The translations under genes were made by a program, and so were the position numbers. The notes under the pieces were generated by a model, which saw only the letters and a program-made list of their open reading frames with translations, searched no databases and was not told where the DNA came from. From Bacteroidota bacterium (GTDB taxonomy: Bacteria > Bacteroidota > Ignavibacteria > UBA10030 > UBA8401): 40,222 nt of DNA. The stretch spans positions 1 through 40,222 of the forward strand of contig JAVBYA010000508.1 of the NCBI GenBank assembly GCA_030824295.1, read 5' to 3'. Shown here in pieces: positions 6,686 to 12,616 of the stretch. The stretch's first letter is position 1; each line of letters opens with the position of its first letter.

Positions 6686-8482
6686 ATGACACTCGGACGA
6701 ATAAAAGAATACGGCACCGCGGCATTGCTCATGCTGACGGTATTCATCATCTATCGCATCACGATGGCTCCCACGGTCGGCTACATCGACAGCGGTGAAC
6801 TGGCCGCCGTTGCTGCTACGCTCGGCAATGCACACTCCACCGGCTATCCGCTGTACACACTCATCGGCCGTTTCTTCACGCTGCTTCCCGTCGCTGATGC
6901 TGTCATCATGCGTCTCAACATCCTTTCCGGATTGATGACCGCTGCCGCCGCACTCATGTTCTTCTTGTTGATCGTCGAAGTGATGAAAAGGGAAAGGAAG
7001 GCCGCATCGGCGGACATCATCGTGCCGGCTGTAATTTCAGCGTATTTATTGGCATTTTCGAAGACTTTTTGGCTGCAGGGCGTTTCAGCGGAAGTGTATG
7101 CACTCCATCTGCTGCTGGTCTCGGCAGTGCTTCTCTTTTTTGTGAAGGGGGTAAGAACGCGCGACGCACGCTGGTGGTTCCTCTTTGCATTCTTCGTCGG
7201 TCTTTCGTTCACCAATCACATGACGACGATCCTCCTTGCGCCGGCGCTCATCTACTGGTTCATGGCTGAACATGGTTGGAACAAGGATGCAGTGAAACGG
7301 ATCGGACAATTGAGTGTGCCGTTCCTTGCCGGACTTTCCGTCTATCTCTATCTGCCGGTACGCGCGTCATCTTCTCCTCCGTTCAACTGGGGCAATCCCC
7401 AGACCTTCGATTCGTTCTGGTGGCATGTCACCGGCAAACAGTTCCGCGTCTGGATGTTCTCCGGTAGCGATGTGGCAAAGAAGCAGTTCGATCACTTCAC
7501 ATCGAATCTTCCGGCAGAATTCCATCCGGTGATCCTGCTGATCGCATTCATTGGAATGCTCGTGCTCGCCTTCCGTGACCGGCGCCTCTTCACCGTCGTT
7601 GCCGTTCTTTTCATCACCTGCGTTGCGTATTCCATCAATTACGATATCCATGATATCGATACGTATTTCCTCCTGGCGTTCATGATGATCGCTTTCACTG
7701 CGGCATACGGTATCGCGTTCCTCATCAACCGGTTCGAGGGGCGCACGGCGCGCATCGCGGTCATGGCTGCTGCCGTTGGTCTCATTCCGCTCCAGGTCGC
7801 TTCCCATTGGCATGATGTGGACCAGAGCGGGAATTCCATGGCGGCGGAGTATACTCAGAGTATCCTCACGTCGCTCCCGCCGAACGCCGTTGTCATTTCG
7901 GCACAATGGGATTATTTTGTTTCCCCTTCCTATTATTTCCAGCATGTCGAGCAGCTTCGGCCGGACGTGGTCGTATTGGATAAAGAGTTGTTCCGCCGTT
8001 CCTGGTATTTCCCGCAGCTCCGTGCGATGTATCCCGATGTCATGCAGCGGTCGCAGAAGGAGGTGGACGCATTCCTTCCGGAACTCTACAAGTTCGAACA
8101 CGTTCTGCCGTACGACCCGGCCGTGATCGAAGCACGGTATGCCGCACTGCTCCGTAGTTTCATGACTGCTCCCGCTCCGGTCTTTGTAACGCCGGAGATC
8201 GAGCCGCAATATCTTTCCGGTGCACTCCGTATTCCGGACGGATTCCTTCTTCGACTTTCGCAGGATTCTTCGTATCTTCCTCACACACCCGCACGCATTG
8301 ATGTCCGGTTGTACGATGGCACGGACAAGTACACCGCAGGGCTGCGCTCCGTTATGACGAACGCTCTCTTATATAGAGCAGCCTATGAGCGGTACTACGG
8401 CAGGGACTCCCTCGCACAGATGTTCACTCAAAAAGCCTCAAAATACGCTGCTTTCGCCCCCTCTTCGGTTAGCAAATATTAA
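6686..8482 (+). CDS. DUF2723 family polytopic membrane protein (TMEM260-like)
   Basis: A 598-residue membrane protein. The N-terminal motif D35-S-G-E38 followed by H50-S-T-G-Y-P-L-Y-T is the DUF2723 signature shared with TMEM260, a GT-C-fold protein O-mannosyltransferase in animals; in FCB bacteria a similar periplasmic glycosyl-transfer role is inferred. About eleven hydrophobic segments are seen up to residue 370, then a soluble, probably periplasmic domain of about 230 residues. Start choice is unclear: ATG 6686 has no close Shine-Dalgarno, whereas CGGAGGA lies about 21 bases upstream, across a run of eight T. It is not clearly co-transcribed with the neighbouring operons. Confidence 0.85.
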   Translation: MTLGRIKEYGTAALLMLTVFIIYRITMAPTVGYIDSGELAAVAATLGNAHSTGYPLYTLIGRFFTLLPVADAVIMRLNILSGLMTAAAALMFFLLIVEVMKRERKAASADIIVPAVISAYLLAFSKTFWLQGVSAEVYALHLLLVSAVLLFFVKGVRTRDARWWFLFAFFVGLSFTNHMTTILLAPALIYWFMAEHGWNKDAVKRIGQLSVPFLAGLSVYLYLPVRASSSPPFNWGNPQTFDSFWWHVTGKQFRVWMFSGSDVAKKQFDHFTSNLPAEFHPVILLIAFIGMLVLAFRDRRLFTVVAVLFITCVAYSINYDIHDIDTYFLLAFMMIAFTAAYGIAFLINRFEGRTARIAVMAAAVGLIPLQVASHWHDVDQSGNSMAAEYTQSILTSLPPNAVVISAQWDYFVSPSYYFQHVEQLRPDVVVLDKELFRRSWYFPQLRAMYPDVMQRSQKEVDAFLPELYKFEHVLPYDPAVIEARYAALLRSFMTAPAPVFVTPEIEPQYLSGALRIPDGFLLRLSQDSSYLPHTPARIDVRLYDGTDKYTAGLRSVMTNALLYRAAYERYYGRDSLAQMFTQKASKYAAFAPSSVSKY

Positions 8483-8493
8483 CGCAGTGCTTG

Positions 8494-8521
8494 TTGACTT
8501 TCTGGCAAAAAAGTATATATT
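8494..8521 (+). promoter_or_regulatory. Promoter of the tRNA-rpmG-secE-nusG-rpl-rpo transcript
   Basis: TTGACT (8494-8499) and TATATT (8516-8521) are separated by 16 bases. The -10 region continues as TATATTTG, which also fits the Bacteroidota -7 pattern TAnnTTTG. It lies about 90 bases upstream of the first tRNA and is the only strong promoter seen before this long co-directional array. Confidence 0.6.
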
Positions 8522-8550
8522 TGTTAACTCCGCCACAATGCCTTTTCGAG

Positions 8551-8574
8551 AAACCTCTTGCTATTGGGGTTTTT
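8551..8574 (+). terminator. Weak terminator-like hairpin in the tRNA leader
   Basis: AAACC (8551-8555) can pair with GGTTT (8568-8572), and the 3' side runs into a T-stretch (8570-8574). The stem is short, so it is more likely an attenuator or pause site, or chance, than a full terminator. Confidence 0.25.
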
Positions 8575-8608
8575 GGAAAATGTGTTCAGTTGTTGGCTGA
8601 TCAGCATC

Positions 8609-8684
8609 GCTGGCGTAGCTCAGTTGGTAGAGCAGCTGACTTGTAATCAGCAGGTCACCAGTTCAAGTCTGGTCGCCAGCTCCA
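8609..8684 (+). tRNA. tRNA-Thr (anticodon UGU)
   Basis: The acceptor arms GCTGGCG and CGCCAGC pair fully. The D arm is GCTC/GAGC, the anticodon stem GCTGA/TCAGC encloses CTTGTAA (anticodon TGT), and the T arm ACCAG/CTGGT carries TTCAAGT. The discriminator is T at 8681 and an encoded CCA follows at 8682-8684, unlike the other tRNAs here. Confidence 0.95.
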
Positions 8685-8702
8685 AGATTCGGTTCTTGGC
8701 TT

Positions 8703-8785
8703 GGGTAGGTAGCGAAGTGGTTAAACGCAACAGACTGTAAATCTGTCGCCCTCGGGCTTCGGAGGTTCGAATCCTTCCCTACCCA
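8703..8785 (+). tRNA. tRNA-Tyr (anticodon GUA)
   Basis: A class II tRNA. The acceptor arms GGGTAGG and CCTACCC pair fully, the anticodon stem ACAGA/TCTGT encloses CTGTAAA (anticodon GTA), and a long variable arm (CGCCCTCGGGCTTCGG) precedes the T arm. Discriminator A at 8785; CCA is not encoded. The anticodon is the normal one, so this is not an amber suppressor for the UAG in rpoB. Confidence 0.95.
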
Positions 8786-8804
8786 CATTCTTGTGGTAAC
8801 GCTT

Positions 8805-8877
<73 letters not shown>

Positions 8878-8968
8878 CAACACGCTTCACCGGAGTTGAG
8901 GACCTTGCTCGGTCCCCGTCGCCAGCCCTGGACGGATGCCGGCTTGTTCGGTTGGGTTCCTTGAAAAT

Positions 8969-9041
8969 GCGGAAGTAACTCAGTTGGTAGAGTCACAGCC
9001 TTCCAAGCTGTTGGTCGCGGGTTCGAGTCCCGTCTTCCGCT
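8969..9041 (+). tRNA. tRNA-Gly (anticodon UCC)
   Basis: The acceptor arms GCGGAAG and CTTCCGC pair fully. The anticodon stem ACAGC/GCTGT encloses CTTCCAA (anticodon TCC), and the T arm GCGGG/CCCGT carries TTCGAGT. Discriminator T at 9041. In E. coli the Thr-Tyr-Gly-Thr cluster leads into tufB; here rpmG follows instead. Confidence 0.95.
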
Positions 9042-9091
9042 CTGGATCAAATGCATGATGTAGTGAAAGGTTCAAGAAAAAGGATAGAAAA

Positions 9092-9241
9092 ATGAGAGAC
9101 ATTATTACCCTCGAATGCACCGTTTGCAAGGAGCGCAACTACTCCACCACGAAGAACAAGAAGAAGCAGACCAATCGTGTGGAGTATAAGAAGTACTGCC
9201 CCCGCTGCAACAAACACACAATCCACAAAGAAACCAAGTAA
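9092..9241 (+). CDS. rpmG: Large ribosomal subunit protein bL33
   Basis: A 49-residue 50S protein located near the E site. It keeps both zinc-ribbon pairs, Cys9-x2-Cys12 and Cys36-x2-Cys39, so it is the zinc-binding (C+) form. The Lys-rich centre (NKKKQTNRVEYKKYCPRC) is typical of L33. ATG 9092 is preceded by an AAGGAT Shine-Dalgarno. It lies between tRNA-Gly and tRNA-Trp, upstream of secE, an old and widespread arrangement, and probably derives from the same processed transcript as the flanking tRNAs. Confidence 0.95.
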   Translation: MRDIITLECTVCKERNYSTTKNKKKQTNRVEYKKYCPRCNKHTIHKETK

Positions 9242-9248
9242 ATTTCGT

Positions 9249-9321
9249 ACGGGTGTAGCTCAATTGGTAGAGTAGCGGTCTCCAAAACCGTTGGTTGGGG
9301 GTTCGAGTCCCTCCACCCGTG
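9249..9321 (+). tRNA. tRNA-Trp (anticodon CCA)
   Basis: The acceptor arms ACGGGTG and CACCCGT pair fully. The anticodon stem GCGGT/ACCGT encloses CTCCAAA (anticodon CCA), and the T arm carries TTCGAGT. Discriminator G at 9321. It starts seven bases after the rpmG stop and ends 19 bases before secE, so processing of the mRNA at this tRNA would generate the secE 5' end. Confidence 0.95.
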
Positions 9322-9340
9322 CAGAAGTATCAAGGTCATT

Positions 9341-9523
9341 ATGAAAGAGAAAATCATCAATTTCTTTACTGACGTCTACAAAGAGATGGGTAAAGTGACG
9401 TGGCCGACCCAAAAAGAGCTCCAGGAGTCGACCTTGGTCGTCCTTGGCGTCTGCGGAGTCATTGCGGCGTTCGTATTCGTCGTGGACTGGATCGTCAGTA
9501 ATGCTATCAAAGGGATCTTCTAA
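9341..9523 (+). CDS. secE: Preprotein translocase subunit SecE
   Basis: A 60-residue single-span SecE, the clamp subunit of the SecYEG channel in the inner membrane. The conserved amphipathic helix motif GKVTWPTQKEL lies at 17-27 and one transmembrane helix at about 31-53. The length matches the short form found in most bacteria other than E. coli. It sits between tRNA-Trp and nusG, the usual context, and its stop (TAA 9521-9523) directly abuts the nusG start, implying coupling. SecY is encoded further on at 34874. Confidence 0.95.
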   Translation: MKEKIINFFTDVYKEMGKVTWPTQKELQESTLVVLGVCGVIAAFVFVVDWIVSNAIKGIF

Positions 9524-10084
9524 GTGGTGGACTCAGCCGTAATACATCGTTGGTATGTCGTTCGGACCTATTCGGGCCACGAGAACAAGGTGAAACTTGC
9601 TATCGAGAACGAATCGAAGGAGCTGGGCCTGTCCGAAAAGATCACGCGCATCATGATCCCGGCAGAAAAGATCTTCGAAGTGAAGGATGGAAAGAAGAAG
9701 AGCAAAACGAAGAATTTCTTCCCCGGTTATATCCTGGTCGAAGCGATCCTGGACGAAAAAACGAAGCATTTGATCCTGAATACCCCGTCAGTGCTGAGTT
9801 TTGTGGGAACAAAGGACCGTCCGGTACCGCTGCAGCCCGATGAAGTGAAGCGTCTTATCGGTAAGATCGAAGAGAAGAAAGAGGACGGCACTGAGGTTGA
9901 GCGCATCGAGATCCCGTTCCATATCGGGGAACCGGTGAAGATCATCAGCGGGCAGTTCCATAACTTCACCGGATTCGTGCAGGAGATCAATGCAGAGAAG
10001 CTCCGGTTGAAGGTGATGGTGAGCATTTTCGGGCGTAAAACGCCGATCGAGCTCGATTTCAGTCAAGTGGAAGTGGAAAAATAA
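9524..10084 (+). CDS. nusG: Transcription termination/antitermination factor NusG
   Basis: A 186-residue NusG that binds the RNA polymerase clamp and links it to Rho or to ribosomal protein S10. The NGN domain covers about residues 8-115 (WYVVRTYSGHENKV at the start, FFPGYILVE at 65-73) and the KOW domain about 132-186 (GEPVKIISGQFHNFTGFV). The start is GTG 9524, immediately after the secE stop, with AAAGGGA eight bases upstream; a second GTG at 9527 is the alternative. Both secE and the following rplK support the call. Confidence 0.95.
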   Translation: MVDSAVIHRWYVVRTYSGHENKVKLAIENESKELGLSEKITRIMIPAEKIFEVKDGKKKSKTKNFFPGYILVEAILDEKTKHLILNTPSVLSFVGTKDRPVPLQPDEVKRLIGKIEEKKEDGTEVERIEIPFHIGEPVKIISGQFHNFTGFVQEINAEKLRLKVMVSIFGRKTPIELDFSQVEVEK

Positions 10085-10114
10085 TCTATTAAAATCATTA
10101 CCTAGAGAATCACT

Positions 10115-10540
10115 ATGGCAAAGAAAGTCGTTGGCTTTATCAAGTTGCAAATTCCCGCCGGTGCAGCGAATCCTGCTCCTCCGGTCGGTCCCGCGCTCGG
10201 TCAAAAGGGCGTGAACATCATGGAATTCTGTAAGCAGTTCAATGCCCGCACACAGGCGCAGGCAGGACTGATCATTCCGGTGGTGATCACGGTCTTCTCC
10301 GACAAATCATTCACGTTCATCACCAAGACCCCGCCCGCCGCCGTGCTGCTCGTCCGCGCTGCGAAGGTGCAGAAGGGTTCCGGCGAACCGAACCGTGTGA
10401 AGGTCGGCAAAGTGACCCGCGCTCAGGTGAAGGAGATCGCCACCATGAAGATGCCCGATCTGAACACGACGGATATCGAATCGGCGATGAGCATGATCGA
10501 AGGAACGGCAAAGAGTCTCGGTATCAACATCGAAGGTTAA
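10115..10540 (+). CDS. rplK: Large ribosomal subunit protein uL11
   Basis: A 141-residue uL11, which binds the GTPase-associated centre of 23S rRNA and contacts EF-G. The N-terminal domain carries the proline-rich thiostrepton-site region ANPAPPVGPALGQKG, and the C-terminal rRNA-binding domain ends GTAKSLGINIEG. The length is standard. The Shine-Dalgarno before ATG 10115 is weak (AGAGAA). It opens the rplK-rplA pair, which in other bacteria is repressed by free L1. Confidence 0.97.
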   Translation: MAKKVVGFIKLQIPAGAANPAPPVGPALGQKGVNIMEFCKQFNARTQAQAGLIIPVVITVFSDKSFTFITKTPPAAVLLVRAAKVQKGSGEPNRVKVGKVTRAQVKEIATMKMPDLNTTDIESAMSMIEGTAKSLGINIEG

Positions 10541-10553
10541 TCAATCGCAAACA

Positions 10554-10590
10554 GTGGGAGTTACGCCCTTGTGCGTGACGTTCGGACCAC
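10554..10590 (+). promoter_or_regulatory. Stem-loop between rplK and rplA, candidate L1 or processing site
   Basis: GTTACGC (10560-10566) pairs with GCGTGAC (10573-10579), including one G-U pair, around a CCTTGT loop. An outer helix GTGG (10554-10557) with CCAC (10587-10590) leaves an asymmetric internal loop. That outline resembles an L1-type binding element, but in E. coli the L1 site lies before rplK. The rplA Shine-Dalgarno (AGAGGAG) follows directly. Confidence 0.35.
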
Positions 10591-10602
10591 AGAGGAGAAC
10601 AC

Positions 10603-11295
10603 ATGGCTTACGGTAAGAAGTACAAGAATGCTGCAAAGAAAGTCGACGCACACAAGCTGTACTCGGTGGACGAGGCAATGGCGGTGGTGAAAGAGACCGC
10701 GTCGGCAAAGTTCGTCGAATCAGTTGACATTGCTGTCCGTCTCGGCGTTGATCCGAAGAAGGCCGATCAGGCCGTCCGCGGAACAGTGGCCCTGCCGCAT
10801 GGTATCGGTAAATCGGTCCGCGTGCTCGTGATGGCAAAAGCGCCGAAGGATGCAGAAGCGAAAGCAGCCGGTGCCGATCATGCCGGTCTGGAAGAATATG
10901 TGGAAAAGATCAAAGGCGGCTGGGCGGATATCGATGTCATCATCGCAACGCCGGACGTCATGGTGGAAGTAGGGAAGCTCGGAAAGATCCTCGGACCCCG
11001 CGGCCTGATGCCGAATCCGAAGAGCGGCACAGTGACGCTGGATGTTGCTACGGCAGTGAAGGAAGTGAAGGCCGGTAAGATCGAATTCCGTGTCGACAAA
11101 GCAGGCGTCGTGCATGCCACGGTCGGCAAAGTGAGTTTTGATGCAGTGAAACTCGCAGAGAACGTGAAAGCGTTCCTCACCACGGTCGGAAAACTGAAAC
11201 CGTCGACCTCCAAAGGACAGTACGTGAAGAGCATTTTCGTATCGTCGACCATGGGACCGAGCGTGCAGATCGACCGTACGGTCGTCCAGTCCTGA
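10603..11295 (+). CDS. rplA: Large ribosomal subunit protein uL1
   Basis: A 230-residue uL1, the stalk protein that helps move deacylated tRNA out of the E site and usually represses its own operon. Recognisable stretches include SVDIAVRLGVDPKKADQAVR near residue 39 and LGKILGPRGLMPNPKSGTV in the second domain. The length is standard. ATG 10603 has AGAGGAG a short distance upstream. It is the second gene of the L11 pair and stops with TGA, followed by a 101-base leader to rplJ. Confidence 0.97.
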   Translation: MAYGKKYKNAAKKVDAHKLYSVDEAMAVVKETASAKFVESVDIAVRLGVDPKKADQAVRGTVALPHGIGKSVRVLVMAKAPKDAEAKAAGADHAGLEEYVEKIKGGWADIDVIIATPDVMVEVGKLGKILGPRGLMPNPKSGTVTLDVATAVKEVKAGKIEFRVDKAGVVHATVGKVSFDAVKLAENVKAFLTTVGKLKPSTSKGQYVKSIFVSSTMGPSVQIDRTVVQS

Positions 11296-11332
11296 TCACC
11301 AAGAATTTACGCACTCACTATCTCAATAACCT

Positions 11333-11372
11333 GATATGATGCCCTGTGTGAACGGGGGCTTCTCATCGTATC
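11333..11372 (+). promoter_or_regulatory. rplJ leader stem-loop, candidate L10-L12 binding site
   Basis: GATA and GATG (11333-11341 region) pair with CATC and TATC (11364-11372). CCC (11342-11344) can pair with GGG in the G-tract at 11354-11358, leaving a one-sided bulge near TTCT. Bacterial rplJ leaders commonly contain a bulged stem that binds the L10(L12)4 complex for autoregulation. The rplJ start just downstream has no clear Shine-Dalgarno, which fits a structure-controlled start. Confidence 0.4.
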
Positions 11373-11396
11373 ACTAAGACGAAAAAGTAGTCACTC

Positions 11397-11918
11397 ATGA
11401 ACAAATCAGAGAAAGAACAGATTGTCGCTGAGATCCAGGAATTGGTCTCCAAAGCGCAGGGAATGTTCTTTACTGATTTTGCGGGAATCAATGTGGAGGA
11501 GATCACCAAACTCCGTAACGAATTCCGTAAATCCGGTATCGAATATAGGGTCGTGAAGAACACGCTCGCGAAGAAGGCATTGCAGAATGTCACCGGGTAC
11601 GACAAGGTCTATGATAAGCTTGTCGGACCGACGGGTATCGCGTTCGCGTACACCGACGCTGCAGCACCGGCAAAGATCATTCAAAAGTTCAAAGAGAAGA
11701 ACGAGAAATTCTCGGTCAAGGTTTGCGTTGTCGAGCACCAGGTGTACGACGGTTCCAAGTTGAAGGAACTGGCTGCACTGCCCTCGCGTCCGGAGATCGT
11801 GGCAAGCATTCTCGGTTCCATCAACGCTCCCGTTTCCGGTATCGTCGGCTCGCTCAATGCCGTCATCCGCGATGTGGTCGGCGTTCTCGATGCTATTGAA
11901 AAGAAAAAAGCCGCGTGA
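11397..11918 (+). CDS. rplJ: Large ribosomal subunit protein uL10
   Basis: A 173-residue uL10, the base of the L7/L12 stalk. The N-terminal rRNA-binding domain shows QGMFFTDFAGINVEEITKLR and the conserved YRVVKNTLAKKAL. The C-terminal helix (NAVIRDVVGVLDAIEKKKAA) is the docking site for L7/L12 dimers. The length is normal. No good Shine-Dalgarno precedes ATG 11397, and the leader is structured, suggesting autoregulation. rplL follows after 59 bases. Confidence 0.97.
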   Translation: MNKSEKEQIVAEIQELVSKAQGMFFTDFAGINVEEITKLRNEFRKSGIEYRVVKNTLAKKALQNVTGYDKVYDKLVGPTGIAFAYTDAAAPAKIIQKFKEKNEKFSVKVCVVEHQVYDGSKLKELAALPSRPEIVASILGSINAPVSGIVGSLNAVIRDVVGVLDAIEKKKAA

Positions 11919-11977
11919 TGTTCCACCACTAATGAATGTAGTTAATTAAAAACAGAGAGAACAAAGGAGATACAACA

Positions 11978-12352
11978 ATGTCAGTCGTCGCAGAATTGGT
12001 AGAAAAGATCGAAAAGCTCACCCTCCTCGAAGCAGTTGAGCTCAAGAAAGCATTGGAAGAGAAGTTCGGCGTGTCCGCAGCCGCTCCGGTCATGATGGCC
12101 GCAGCACCGGCAGCCGGCGCAGCACCTGCAGCGGAAGCACAGACCGAGTTCACGGTCGAACTGACCGAAGGCGGCGCAGCGAAGATCAACGTGATCAAAG
12201 TGGTCCGCGAAGCGACCGGTCTCGGCTTGAAAGAAGCCAAGGACCTCGTCGACGGTGCACCGAAGGTCGTCAAAGAAGGCCTCAACAAGGCAGATGCAGA
12301 TGCATTGAAGAAGAAACTCGAAGAAGCCGGTGCAAAGGTTGCGCTGAAGTAA
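11978..12352 (+). CDS. rplL: Large ribosomal subunit protein bL12
   Basis: A 124-residue L7/L12, the multicopy stalk protein that recruits translation factors. The N-terminal dimerisation domain covers about 1-32, an Ala/Pro-rich flexible hinge 33-54, and the factor-binding C-terminal domain 57-124 (KINVIKVVREATGLGLKEAK). A strong Shine-Dalgarno (AAAGGAGA) precedes the ATG. L12 is needed in several copies per ribosome, so the strong start and the downstream attenuator before rpoB both fit raised expression relative to rpoB. Confidence 0.97.
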   Translation: MSVVAELVEKIEKLTLLEAVELKKALEEKFGVSAAAPVMMAAAPAAGAAPAAEAQTEFTVELTEGGAAKINVIKVVREATGLGLKEAKDLVDGAPKVVKEGLNKADADALKKKLEEAGAKVALK

Positions 12353-12415
12353 TTCTTCCGGAACTGATTCAAAACTCTGTAATGTCACATATCGCACATT
12401 CGAGAGATAACTGAA

Positions 12416-12475
12416 AAACCACAAGCCGATAGTCACGGGGTGAAAACAACGGGACGTCGGCTTGTGGTTTCTTTT
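12416..12475 (+). terminator. rplL-rpoB attenuator hairpin
   Basis: AAACCACAAGCCGA (12416-12429) pairs perfectly with TCGGCTTGTGGTTT (12457-12470), a 14-bp stem with a 27-base loop, followed by CTTTTG. This matches the site of the partial terminator between rplL and rpoB in E. coli. As no new promoter is evident before rpoB, it probably acts as an attenuator that passes a fraction of transcripts. The further 146 bases to the rpoB start contain no gene. Confidence 0.75.
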
Positions 12476-12616
12476 GTCTGCACTGTGCAACGGCGCTCCG
12501 AATCCCTCAAAACAGCCGAAAATCGAAGATCCATGACCTTCCATCGCTCCGCGTCGGCGGGTCGCCACCACTAACCAGCATCATCATCAGGATCACGTCC
12601 TGAAGGAGTGATTGAG

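Noticed and set aside
8878..8968. Gap between tRNA-Thr(GGU) and tRNA-Gly as a further RNA gene
   Set aside because: No cloverleaf or stable hairpin is seen; it is probably spacer removed in processing.
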